DNA of 64,000 nucleotides, taken from positions 1 through 64,000 of the forward strand of contig JBBDXW010000041.1 of the NCBI GenBank assembly GCA_040902105.1, written 5' to 3'. The notes beneath the pieces are model-generated. The model saw nothing but the letters and a program-made list of their open reading frames with translations, was not told the origin of the DNA and searched no databases. The stretch comes from IDS-8 sp040902105 (GTDB taxonomy: Bacteria; Pseudomonadota; Gammaproteobacteria; Steroidobacterales; Woeseiaceae). The translations under genes and the position numbers were made by a program. Within the stretch, counting starts at the first letter, position 1. Each line of letters starts with the position of its first letter. This document shows, piece by piece, positions 18,628 to 27,159 of the stretch.

Positions 18628-19350
18628 GTGTCACTCGCCAAGCGCCTTCTTGCCATCCTGGTTCTTGCAGGGGTTTGTGCTGAGGTCTTTGCCGGCCACG
18701 AACTGACAGGAGATACGATTCAAGCGCCTTTTGAACCGTGCTCCAGGGCCAACCTTGAAACTGCTCATCTGGAAATCAAATTTCACAGCGACACCGATTA
18801 TCATTTGCTTAAAAAGCACGAAGGCGACCTCAAGGAGCTACTCGCCTTTATCAATTGCCTTGTTGGCGCTGATGTTCGAAGCATAAATGTTTACGTCGTT
18901 CCCTTTCTTCAAGAGGCGTCAGAGAATTATCCTGAGCTTCTTGCATTGCAATTGAAGGAAGAGTGGGGCGTTGCCAAGTACGGTGCAGCCTATAAGAGCT
19001 ACTATGGGTATACCTACACCGATTCAAACGTCATCCAGCTCAGGCCAAGCGTCCTGGAAACCTACTATACGATCGATCCGACAAGCGGATACAAGTCGCT
19101 TCCGACTGGTGGATTTTTCGGGCAGTTGGGCCATGAGATCCTTCACGTCGTTCTAATGTCCCTGGGTTATCCGGAAGCCCATCAGCACTGTTTTCTCTAT
19201 ACCTCCAGGGCAGAGGAACAGATGCTTATGCATCTTGGGGCAAAGCACCTTTTCCCACCGAGCATGATCCACAGCTCAAATTTATCCTCAGAGCGAGGCT
19301 GTCACGCCACGGATCCACGAAGAATAAAGCGAGTCAAAAGGGAATTCTGA
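18628..19350 (+). CDS. secreted protein with an HEXXH motif (possible zinc metalloprotease)
   Basis: A 240-residue protein starting with GTG. Residues 1-23 are a signal peptide (LLAILVLAGVCAEVFAG). Near residue 170 the sequence is GQLGHEILHVVLMSLG: a hydrophobic-flanked HEILH, the zinc-binding and catalytic pattern of gluzincin and related metallopeptidases; candidate third ligands are in AEEQMLMH about 30 residues later. Cys pairs suggest disulfides. Size and lack of other domains leave the family open, and HEXXH alone is a short motif. It probably acts in the periplasm or outside. No operon partner is evident. Confidence 0.6.
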   Translation: MSLAKRLLAILVLAGVCAEVFAGHELTGDTIQAPFEPCSRANLETAHLEIKFHSDTDYHLLKKHEGDLKELLAFINCLVGADVRSINVYVVPFLQEASENYPELLALQLKEEWGVAKYGAAYKSYYGYTYTDSNVIQLRPSVLETYYTIDPTSGYKSLPTGGFFGQLGHEILHVVLMSLGYPEAHQHCFLYTSRAEEQMLMHLGAKHLFPPSMIHSSNLSSERGCHATDPRRIKRVKREF

Positions 19351-19456
19351 AAGGGAATCTGATGCGCACAGCCGCAGCCGCTTCAGCGCCGGCATGAGCT
19401 GGTAATTGCGTTCGAACTTGTGTGCAGTCTTGCCGGGTTCAACTAGAGCAGCTGGG

Positions 19457-19481
19457 TCGCCCGCAATGGCGGGCTCCTACA
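19457..19481. repeat. REP-like palindrome
   Basis: TCGCCCGCAATGGCGGGCTCCTACA contains the stem GCCCGC-AAT-G-GCGGGC followed by TCCTAC, the layout of repetitive extragenic palindromes of gammaproteobacteria (minus-strand reading begins GTAGGAGCCCGC). It lies in the 303-base gene-free stretch 19351-19653. A RAYT remnant that could belong to such repeats is at 2361-2560. I see only this copy in the window. Confidence 0.55.
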
Positions 19482-19640
19482 GCGCCCGATCAACTACGAG
19501 AGAAAAATGATGTCAGCAGCCGCTTAGGTGCCAAGCCCACAACCGTCTACGGAACGGGGCAAGACCACTCGAACCGGGCTTCCTGTTTCGATTAGCGTTG
19601 GGAGGGTGGAATCCTCGGCTGGTCCCTAAAGTTCACTGTG

Positions 19641-19646
19641 TATAAT
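19641..19646 (+). promoter_or_regulatory. -10 box (TATAAT) of the AraC-type gene
   Basis: A perfect TATAAT occurs 7 bases before the ATG at 19654. A transcript starting about 19653 would make that ATG leaderless, so translation more likely begins at the next in-frame ATG, 19687. No good -35 is visible, consistent with an activator-dependent promoter. Confidence 0.4.
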
Positions 19647-19686
19647 CGAGGGAATGGAGAACGCTGCAGCAGGTGGGTTACGAGCC

Positions 19687-20658
19687 ATGCAACATTCAAG
19701 TGAAAACCTCGTCTCGCTAAGGACCGGCGATGCACAGGAATTGCAGTCGGTCATCAGCGCCAACCTGCGGCCGGCTTTCATCAAGGCGCGTCCGCAGGAG
19801 AGACAGAGTTTTCACTTCCGACAGGCCAGGCTGCAAAACAGCTTCATCAGCGTCCTCAGCGGCGAGGGCGGGATCGACATCCGTCTTGGGGTCGACCCAC
19901 ACGAGGCCCATTCCTTCATCTTCTGGGTCCAGCTCAAAGGGACGAGCTGGATGAGTCCGAACGACAAGGACTACTTTGCCATTCCGGAATCCCACGGCTG
20001 CATTGCGAGCAATAATTCCGCAGGCTTCATTCGCCAGAGCCCGCACAGCCGGCAGTTTTTCATCCGCTTCGAACGTGCGCTGGCCGAAGACAATTGCGCT
20101 GAAAGCGAATTACCGCTCACCCTGCTGGATGAGGGCGTGCCGGTGCAGCTTCCATCCTTGCTCGGTTCCTCCTTGCAGCGCTACATCTACTATGTCCTCA
20201 CGGAGTTCAAGGAATGGCAGTCGCCGATCTATGAGGCGAAAACAGCACAGCGCACTGAGCAGTTGCTGATGGCATTGTTAATGAGCCGGTTGCGTGAGCG
20301 CGCATCCGATGGGTCGCGGCGCAACCCCGAGCCGGAGTTCGTGATGCGCGCGGAACGGTTCATCCTCGACAAACTCGGTGAGGAGATAAGCGTGGACGAC
20401 CTGGTCAAAGCGGCTGGCGTCAGCATGCGCACGCTTTACCGGGGGTTCAAGAACTGCAAAGGCGTGGGACCCATGGCGTTCCTGCGTGACCGGCAACTGG
20501 AAAAGGCCCATGCCGAATTATTGGATGGTGACCCGGCTTGCACCAGCGTTACCGACGTCGCATTCGGGCTGGGCTTCCATCACCTCAGCAATTTCGCCGC
20601 GTTGTACCGGAACAAGTTCGGCTGCCTTCCTTCCGACACCCTGTTCAAGAAAATGTGA
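19687..20658 (+). CDS. AraC-family transcription regulator
   Basis: A 323-residue regulator. The last 100 residues form the double helix-turn-helix of AraC proteins: ISVDDLVKAAGVSMRTLYRGF for the first helix-turn-helix (in two parts) and VTDVAFGLGFHHLSNFAALY for the second. The N-terminal 200 residues match the AraC-binding-like ligand domain found in regulators of aromatic degradation (for example the FIRFERAL region). It faces the operon of EthD-like protein, Rieske oxygenase and TonB receptor, so regulation of that operon by an aromatic effector is the natural inference. The start at 19687 is chosen because of the TATAAT at 19641. Confidence 0.88.
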   Translation: MQHSSENLVSLRTGDAQELQSVISANLRPAFIKARPQERQSFHFRQARLQNSFISVLSGEGGIDIRLGVDPHEAHSFIFWVQLKGTSWMSPNDKDYFAIPESHGCIASNNSAGFIRQSPHSRQFFIRFERALAEDNCAESELPLTLLDEGVPVQLPSLLGSSLQRYIYYVLTEFKEWQSPIYEAKTAQRTEQLLMALLMSRLRERASDGSRRNPEPEFVMRAERFILDKLGEEISVDDLVKAAGVSMRTLYRGFKNCKGVGPMAFLRDRQLEKAHAELLDGDPACTSVTDVAFGLGFHHLSNFAALYRNKFGCLPSDTLFKKM

Positions 20659-20724
20659 AAGGGGGATCAGAGCCCTTTTTCTTTGAGCACCGATTCGGCC
20701 TGCTTGAGACGTTGCATGAGCATG

Positions 20725-21057
20725 TTACCCCTCGTGCACCTGGCATACCGTCCACTGCAGGTCGCAGTTGGTGTACCTGATTACGTCCTCTTTCAGAGGG
20801 TCGGCATGCGGGCTCGTCAGGAATTGGCGGAAGCTCTCGAGGTCTTCCTTCTCCGGCAGGTAGACACAGAATACGCACGGCGTGGATGGTTCATCCGGGC
20901 CGAGCAGCGGCGCCGTGTGGGTCTCCACTTCCACTTTCTGGATCCTGAGCCGTCCCGCGGTCTGCTGCTGCGCCAGCGGCACATGGACCCTGAAGTAGTA
21001 GTCAAGATCGAAATGCATGCCGGGCTTCGGGAGATAGGTTCCGCGTATCTTGAACAT
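20725..21057 (-). CDS. EthD-like dimeric alpha/beta-barrel protein
   Basis: A 110-residue protein starting at MFKIRGTYLP. Features of the EthD group are the HFDLDYYFRVHVPLAQQ stretch (usual form: D..YY...H.PL) and a final beta-strand with a T-x-C-D-L-Q-W segment. EthD-type proteins accompany oxygenase systems and may protect or bind an intermediate; no reaction is established. It follows the Rieske oxygenase stop by 4 bases, so they are one transcript. The AraC-type gene ends 66 bases away on the other strand. Confidence 0.7.
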   Translation of the reverse strand: MFKIRGTYLPKPGMHFDLDYYFRVHVPLAQQQTAGRLRIQKVEVETHTAPLLGPDEPSTPCVFCVYLPEKEDLESFRQFLTSPHADPLKEDVIRYTNCDLQWTVCQVHEG

Positions 21058-21061
21058 GTTC

Positions 21062-22108
21062 TCAGCGCTCCCCTGGCTCTGCACCGGCGGCGGCACGATT
21101 CTCTTCCCGGCTCATCTTCTCGATGACCATCCGGCAGCGTGAAGCACCGAGATCCTGTCGTAGGGAAGCGGCGCGCACGGAGCGAATGTCATGGTGGCCA
21201 AGCACCCGCTGCTGCGATTCCAGCATTCGTTTGTCCTCGTCGAAGGCCCCTCGCAACTGGATATACAGGTTGTCGTCGAGACCTTCGACATCCAGCAGCT
21301 TGTTCCGCCCCACCTGCCAGAAATAGTGCGTCGTGGTTTCCGTTTCCGGCGTCAGGAAGTGCGTGCTGCAGAGTGCAACGCCTTCCTGGCGCGGCGCGCC
21401 GACCTCCCCGACCCCGGTTTCCAGGAACATGCAGGCGGGCGCTCGCCATAGCATCTCGGTCCAGAAATCCATTTTCTTGCCTGACGTTCCCGACAGGGAC
21501 TGGAACAGCGGTGCCGGGACCTGGTCGGCCATGAACATCGTGGAGCGCACCGCATCGCCTTCCGTGCTGATTTCAGCGCGGGAGGTATCGATCCCCTCGT
21601 GTCCCAGCGTGGAGGCGTGGACGAATTTCACGTGGGTCAGATCGAGAAGATTGTCGGTGAGCAATTCGTAGTACGCGGCGATGTTGTGACAGCCATAGAC
21701 GTGGCCCCAGCCATCCACAAACGTGTGATCGGCAATGTCCGGGAGCAGGGTCATGTCTGCCAGCGCCGGATCGCCCGGCCACACCCAGGCGTACCCGTAC
21801 TTCTCGGCCACCGGATAGGCGCGGACCCGGGCGGTGGGTGGAATCTTGTCCTGGCTCGGCACGAACCGGCATTTCCCGTCGGTGCCGTAAATCATCCCGT
21901 GGTAACCGCATTGCAGTCCGTCACGGACAACCTTGCCTTTTGACAAGGGTGCCCTTCGATGCGAGCACGCATCTTCGAGGGCACCCAGGGCGCCGTCCCG
22001 TTGGCGGTATACCACAATGCCCTCCGACAGAATCCTGCGGCCCACCGGGCTCGCATCGAGTTCGCTGAGCTGCGCAGCCACGTACCAGTGGTTTCTCAGG
22101 AACAACAT
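21062..22108 (-). CDS. Rieske non-haem iron oxygenase, VanA-like
   Basis: A 348-residue oxygenase component. The Rieske [2Fe-2S] ligands are Cys48 and His50 (DACSHRRAP) and Cys67 and His70 (CGYHG). The mononuclear iron site shows the DLTHVKFVH pattern (His159, His164). Length and motif spacing match vanillate O-demethylase and related phthalate-type oxygenases that hydroxylate or O-demethylate aromatic acids. A reductase is needed and none lies in the window. It is the second gene after TonB receptor B (43-base gap) and precedes the EthD-like gene. The substrate could be a methoxylated aromatic, but this is inference. Confidence 0.88.
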   Translation of the reverse strand: MLFLRNHWYVAAQLSELDASPVGRRILSEGIVVYRQRDGALGALEDACSHRRAPLSKGKVVRDGLQCGYHGMIYGTDGKCRFVPSQDKIPPTARVRAYPVAEKYGYAWVWPGDPALADMTLLPDIADHTFVDGWGHVYGCHNIAAYYELLTDNLLDLTHVKFVHASTLGHEGIDTSRAEISTEGDAVRSTMFMADQVPAPLFQSLSGTSGKKMDFWTEMLWRAPACMFLETGVGEVGAPRQEGVALCSTHFLTPETETTTHYFWQVGRNKLLDVEGLDDNLYIQLRGAFDEDKRMLESQQRVLGHHDIRSVRAASLRQDLGASRCRMVIEKMSREENRAAAGAEPGER

Positions 22109-22151
22109 GGCTCAATTCTCCGGAGTTGGATCGAACACGGTGGCGGACGGA

Positions 22152-24659
22152 TCAGAAGTTGCACTGCACCGACACCAGCCACTCGCGGTCGCGATTTGGG
22201 ATGACGCTGATGGTGCCGATGCTGGAATTGAATATTCCGGAAAGGATCACGTCCTCATCGAAAATATTCCTCACCCCGAACAACACACTCCACTTCTCGT
22301 CCGGGGTGAGGAATCGGAGGCTGCCATGGACGAGGTGGTAGCCTTCCTGGTGCAACTGCTCCGTGTTGCGCGTGTCGAGATACGTGTCACCGCGATAGGT
22401 CCAGTCGAGGCGCGTCGTCAGTGAACCCATGGTGTCGAGCCCAAACCCCTTGGCGATGGAGAGGTTCAGCATCCAGTCGGGCACGTTCTCAAATTCGCTG
22501 TTCGGGCTGATGTCGATGATGTTCGCGCCCAGTTCATCGTATTCGGCATCGACGTACGATCCTCCGCCCTCGATGGTCCAGCCCTCTGCAGGCACGGCAG
22601 AGAACTCCGCTTCGAAACCGTCGATCGTGGCGCTTGCGGCATTCTGGATCACCGGAGCGATGCCGTTGTAAACCTGCACTTGCAGATCCTCGTAATCGGT
22701 GTGAAATACCGCGGCGTTCAGGCGCAGGCGATGATCGAATCCATCCCACTTGAAGCCGCCTTCGTACACCTTGACCGTTTCGGGTTCAAAGACCGGCACC
22801 TCGGGCAACGGAGGAAATACGCGCTGGCTGAACCCACCGCTTTTGAATCCCTCTGAATACGTGACATAGGTCATGACGTCCGGGGTCCACTGGTAGGCCA
22901 GGCTGAGCATGGGTGTGGTTTCGCTGAAGTCGACCTTTTCCGCAATCATCGGCAGAATCCGCGTCCCCGGCGCGAACTGCGGCGCGCCCGTGCGGTTCTC
23001 AGTGATGTACTGATCCGGGATGAATTCCTTCTCGTCCCGCGTGTAACGCAGACCCGCGGTGAGGCTCAGTTGTTCGGTGAAGTCGTGGGTCGCCTGCGCA
23101 AAAGCTGCATAGCTTTCGTTGTCGACGTCGCCGCCGGTGATCAGGCTGACGGGGGTGAACTCCACGAACTCTGCACTGTCCGCGCTTTCGGTCAGGTAAT
23201 AAGCGCCTACGATCCAGTTCATCCGCTCCTCGAATCCCGTGCCGAGCAACTGCAATTCTTGGGACAACTGGTCCTGTACCAGGAAGCCGTTGAACTGTGC
23301 GATCTTCAGCGGCGAATGGTCTTCATCGCGTGAGTAGGTGCTGTCCACTTCGCGGTAGGCCGAGATGGAGCGCAGGGTCAGGTCACCGATATCCCATTCG
23401 ACGTTTAGACCGATGCCCCAGATGTCGTCCTTCGAATAAGACGGAAACGTGCCCGCGGTGCGCTTGGCATCCTCCTGCACATACGCCTTCGTGTAACAGG
23501 CGGGGTTGGCCGGATTGCCCTGGGGATCGAAAGGCCCGAAGAGAGCCGACAAGCAGTCCTGCCCGCCGAGCAAGGTCGCCATGTAATTGTTGAGCAACGC
23601 GAAGTTGTCCACCGGCACGTCACCGCCTGGGCTCGCGGGATCCAGGCTCGGAGGCGTGATCCGGTAGAGAGGCAATCCGGGGAAGATCGGCGAGGTGCCA
23701 GCAAAACCGCCGCCCGAAGGATTGCCACCAAACGGCGAAGGGCTGGCCGACGGCTCCAGCGGGAACGTGGGTGGCGCGAGTGCCAGGCCGGAAAGATTGA
23801 ACAGCGCGGAGCGGTAATCGATATCCCGGAGGACGAAGGCGGCGCCGTCGTTATCCGCATGGGTGGTATCGAACGAGAGCTCGAACGTGAGCGTTTCGAC
23901 GGGTGTCCACGCGACAGCCGCCTTGCCAACCAGGGTTTCCGCATCGCCCAGGTCCGGGCCGTCCGCTCGTTGGACATAGCCTTCGCGATTGATGGACCCG
24001 ATCGCAACCTTGCTCTTCAGCGATTCACTGAGCGGGATGTCGATGCTGCCCTTGAAATCCAGGCGGCTGTCGTCCCCCACTGTGAAATCGGCCCAGCCAC
24101 CGAACTCGTCAGCGGGTTTCTGGCTCGTGATGCTGATGGCGCCGCCGATGGTGTTGCGCCCGAACAGGGTTCCCTGCGGGCCGCGCAGTACTTCAATTCG
24201 CTCCACGTCGATGAGGTCCAGCACTGCGCCGACGGACCGGGCGATATAGACGCCATCGATGTAGAGTCCCACGCCCGGTTCCACCGTGGGCAGGTATTCC
24301 TTCTGACCGACACCCCGGATGTAGACCGCCGCGGCAGAAGTCGAACCGTTGAAGCCCGGCATGGGCTCGTAAATCAGATTGGGCGTGTACGCCGCGATTT
24401 CGTCAATGCGCGTGACGCCCCGTTCCTCCAGTGCTTTCTTGCTGTAAGCCGAAATCGAAATGGGCGTCGTTTGCAAATTCTCTTCGCGTTTACGCGCCGT
24501 GACGACCACCACCTCCAGTCCCGCAGCGGTCTCAGGCTCCTGTGCCGCCAAGTGCACCGGCAACGAGATGCTGACTGTGAACCCAATCGCGAAGAGGGTC
24601 GCATAGGCGATCGAAGGGTTGCGGCGGCATGCCCGACGCGTGATCGCAGCTGGTTTCAT
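22152..24659 (-). CDS. TonB-dependent outer-membrane receptor B
   Basis: An 835-residue receptor. The signal peptide ends near VHLAAQEPE; the TonB-box-like EVVVVTARKREE follows. The plug has YIRGVGQKEYLP, GVGLYIDGVY and LRGPQGTLFGRNTIGGAISI. The C-terminal residue is Phe, as required for barrel insertion. It has a Pro/Gly-rich insertion (about residues 280-350) as receptor A does, and the two share long identical stretches, such as YSEGFKSGGF, RVFPP and AVFHTDYEDLQ. It heads the operon with the Rieske oxygenase and EthD-like protein, so it probably imports an aromatic substrate for them. The first residues (Lys2, Arg-rich) fit a normal signal peptide n-region. Confidence 0.93.
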   Translation of the reverse strand: MKPAAITRRACRRNPSIAYATLFAIGFTVSISLPVHLAAQEPETAAGLEVVVVTARKREENLQTTPISISAYSKKALEERGVTRIDEIAAYTPNLIYEPMPGFNGSTSAAAVYIRGVGQKEYLPTVEPGVGLYIDGVYIARSVGAVLDLIDVERIEVLRGPQGTLFGRNTIGGAISITSQKPADEFGGWADFTVGDDSRLDFKGSIDIPLSESLKSKVAIGSINREGYVQRADGPDLGDAETLVGKAAVAWTPVETLTFELSFDTTHADNDGAAFVLRDIDYRSALFNLSGLALAPPTFPLEPSASPSPFGGNPSGGGFAGTSPIFPGLPLYRITPPSLDPASPGGDVPVDNFALLNNYMATLLGGQDCLSALFGPFDPQGNPANPACYTKAYVQEDAKRTAGTFPSYSKDDIWGIGLNVEWDIGDLTLRSISAYREVDSTYSRDEDHSPLKIAQFNGFLVQDQLSQELQLLGTGFEERMNWIVGAYYLTESADSAEFVEFTPVSLITGGDVDNESYAAFAQATHDFTEQLSLTAGLRYTRDEKEFIPDQYITENRTGAPQFAPGTRILPMIAEKVDFSETTPMLSLAYQWTPDVMTYVTYSEGFKSGGFSQRVFPPLPEVPVFEPETVKVYEGGFKWDGFDHRLRLNAAVFHTDYEDLQVQVYNGIAPVIQNAASATIDGFEAEFSAVPAEGWTIEGGGSYVDAEYDELGANIIDISPNSEFENVPDWMLNLSIAKGFGLDTMGSLTTRLDWTYRGDTYLDTRNTEQLHQEGYHLVHGSLRFLTPDEKWSVLFGVRNIFDEDVILSGIFNSSIGTISVIPNRDREWLVSVQCNF

Positions 24660-24697
24660 TTTTCACGCCCTGGAATGGATTCAGACGAATACCTGTT

Positions 24698-25057
24698 TCA
24701 GGCATTCTGGGTGGCATGTGTGAGGCTGTCTAACCGCGCTGCGCCGTAATTAGCAGAAAACTGCCATGCGCCATGCGGGGGCTTTACGTCCGTGCATCGA
24801 CGCGGCGCGGTCACACAAAGAGCCGGGTTGAGTCTGTGCAGCGCCCGGTACGAAAAGACTTTGCAGGCGTGCTGTTGGGACAAGTCGAGCAGGTAGTGCG
24901 CGACCTGAGACTCACGTTGGCGGCGCATCTCCTCGGCGACTCTCTCTATCAACACCTCGAAACGCGGATGGTTACGAAACCCACTGAAAATCTCGTTGTG
25001 CAGCAGGAACAGGTGCCAGCTGTGGTAGATGGTGCGGTCCCGCTCTGCCTGTTCCAA
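24698..25057 (-). pseudogene. possible fragment of a helical-repeat protein
   Basis: The minus strand has a readable piece, FRNHPRFEVLIERVAEEMRR, that resembles the end of TPR-containing regulators (D/HPRF-x-x-L). No start signal or full domain is seen, and the last 60 residues look random. The rest of 24660-25230, a 571-base gap, holds the receptor promoter and no gene I can support. Confidence 0.25.
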
Positions 25058-25230
25058 GGCAGGAAAACCTGCAGGCCGAGCTCACGGGCTTCAGAAACCT
25101 CATCCCTTGCGAGATGGCGATACGCTGTCGATGCCTGATTCCGCGCAGATGAATATGTGGCTGCACAAGACGGTACTGCAGAAACTTGCCGAGAACGGCG
25201 GCAACATTCCGAAAGAGCTTCTGAACTAGT

Positions 25231-25647
25231 TCAGAAGTACTGGCAATGATCCGCTTTGGTCGCCTTCTCTGTGAGGAACCAGCCCGGATCGACGATACCT
25301 TCCGCTTCAGGAATGAGATCGGAAGTTTTCACGTCGAATGTGGCAGCCGCGTAGCGGCAACCGAACAGGCTCACGTTGCCGGTGCTCGCCAGGAGCTTGA
25401 GGAAACTTTCGATGTCCGTTGGTTCGCCGTCGGCCGCCATGCGCTCGCGCAGCCAGGCCGCGTCCGCAGCATGTCGGCCTTCGATATCGAGCGCGCCGGC
25501 ACCTTCGCTCGTCAGCACCCGGACGGCCCACAGCACGAACAGCATATCCACCTTCACGCCTTGCTTTGCCTGCGTGTACGCAAACGTCAGCGGCGTCAGC
25601 ATCTTGTCATAGGCGTCGTCGCGAACGACGATTGCGAGATGTTTCAT
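25231..25647 (-). CDS. DsrE/F-like small protein
   Basis: A 138-residue protein starting MKHLAIVVRDDAYDK, with a beta-alpha start followed by YTQAKQGVKVDMLFVLWAV, typical of DsrE/DsrF-like and DrsE-fold proteins. A single Cys (FGCRYAAATF) near residue 97 stands where DsrE-type sulfurtransferase proteins carry their active Cys. It follows the TPR gene by 12 bases on the same strand, so they form one unit. Members carry sulfane sulfur or have unknown peroxiredoxin-like roles. Confidence 0.65.
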   Translation of the reverse strand: MKHLAIVVRDDAYDKMLTPLTFAYTQAKQGVKVDMLFVLWAVRVLTSEGAGALDIEGRHAADAAWLRERMAADGEPTDIESFLKLLASTGNVSLFGCRYAAATFDVKTSDLIPEAEGIVDPGWFLTEKATKADHCQYF

Positions 25648-25659
25648 GTCTGATCCTCC

Positions 25660-26997
25660 TCAGGCTGCCTGCCGGCTCGCCACCAGATCGTTACCGGCAC
25701 GCGCCAGGAAATCCCGGTTGACCGGACTGTGCGGCTTCAGCGCGAGGCGCTCGTTGGCGAGCGCTTCGGCGAGATCGCCGAACCCGCCCCGGAGCGCCGC
25801 CTCGGTCAGCGTCCAGTCGATCACATCGCGCTGGGCGTGGCTGCCGCCGAAAGCGTTCGCGATATGGCGGGCGCCGTAGAGACGATCGACGGCTGTTTCG
25901 TAGTCGCTCCTCCAGAAAGCAGCGAACCCTTCGACCAGCGGCAAGCCGATGTCGCGTGACCACCTCCCTGCTTCCGCGCCTTCGGAACCGCTGCGACAGG
26001 CGGCCAGGATTCGCTCCACATCGCGCGCCTTTCCGGCGCCGAGATACGACATCACGGCGTGCCAGTCATTGAAGGAGTACGTTATGCCGTCGGCGTGCCC
26101 GTCCCACGTGTCAGCGAGTTCGCGCCAGCGGTCACCGACATCCTGACCCAGCAAATGCAGGCGCCAAAGGAGGGCCGAGGCATCCACGAGGTCGACCGCG
26201 ACTGTGCTGCGGTCCTCGCGAACGGACCCGTCATAGATCGCCAGTGCTTCTTCGAACTGCCCCAACTCCAGGTGACAGAGCGCGCGGTGCCACCAGTTGT
26301 GCACCTTGAAGAAATTGTCGTTTCCGGACCAGTACGGCTCGCGCGCGATCATCCAGCCAAGGCCGTCCTCAGCCCGGCCCTGCATCTCCATGACATGGGC
26401 GACGGCATGGTGCGCCCAGCAATCGAGCGGTTGCATGGCAACCGCACGGCGCCCCTCATCCTCGGCGCGAGCGTAGTTGCCGCATTCCTCCAGACCGAAC
26501 GCATACATGCCAAGCAGGATCGAGTAGCCCGGCATCTCCGGCGACCACATCGGCAGGGCGCGCGCAATGCGGTCGCGCAAGCTCCGCGAGTTCGCGCGAA
26601 AGAAGTCCATGAGATGTCCGGACTGCAAGGCGAGGAGGTCGCGCGGGTAGCGGGCGTTGTGCCGCTCGAGCACCTGTGCCGCCATCGTCCAGTTGCCGTC
26701 AAGTACGGGACCGAGAGCCGCGAGATGCGAGAGCTCTCGCTCGCTCTGCGGCATGGTCTTCACCTTCCCGATGATAGCCCTGGCTTCAGTGGCGGCCTTC
26801 GGCTCCGTCGCAAGCGCATGAATGTGTGCTTTGAAAACGTACGCCATCGTGAACTCCGGTGCCGTGTCGATGGCCTTTTCCAGGAGTCCCAGTGGATCGC
26901 CCCGGTAGACGTTGAACGCATCGTTCGCTCGATCAAAATAGTGCACGGCCTCGGCGGTTGCACCTGAGAGCGTATTGCCATGTTGGTCGGTCAGCAT
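25660..26997 (-). CDS. tetratricopeptide-repeat protein (TTC38-like)
   Basis: A 445-residue soluble protein with helical repeats throughout: EKAIDTAPEFTMAYVFKAHI at 43-62, ERHNARYPRDLLALQSGHL, LDCWAHHAVAHVMEMQGRAE and FFKVHNWWHRALCHLELGQF. The histidine-rich third and fourth repeats (WAHHAVAHV, HNWWHRALCHLE) are the marks of the tetratricopeptide-38 family, whose role is unknown. Together with the DsrE-like gene it makes a two-gene operon, divergent from a cupin-AraC regulator that starts 162 bases away. Regulation by that neighbour is likely. Confidence 0.75.
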   Translation of the reverse strand: MLTDQHGNTLSGATAEAVHYFDRANDAFNVYRGDPLGLLEKAIDTAPEFTMAYVFKAHIHALATEPKAATEARAIIGKVKTMPQSERELSHLAALGPVLDGNWTMAAQVLERHNARYPRDLLALQSGHLMDFFRANSRSLRDRIARALPMWSPEMPGYSILLGMYAFGLEECGNYARAEDEGRRAVAMQPLDCWAHHAVAHVMEMQGRAEDGLGWMIAREPYWSGNDNFFKVHNWWHRALCHLELGQFEEALAIYDGSVREDRSTVAVDLVDASALLWRLHLLGQDVGDRWRELADTWDGHADGITYSFNDWHAVMSYLGAGKARDVERILAACRSGSEGAEAGRWSRDIGLPLVEGFAAFWRSDYETAVDRLYGARHIANAFGGSHAQRDVIDWTLTEAALRGGFGDLAEALANERLALKPHSPVNRDFLARAGNDLVASRQAA

Positions 26998-27159
26998 GTG
27001 TGGCGGCTCCTGCGGCTGAATGGGTTGTCTTGCCGACCTGCAATCTGCGCAGTCGGCCTCCTTTGCGCGGGTGTTAATCTATGCGTGAGCGACCTTGTGG
27101 AGAATAGGCGAGACGCCGGATCTCTTGCCCGATCCGCCGAATTGACGCGAAACGTAACC

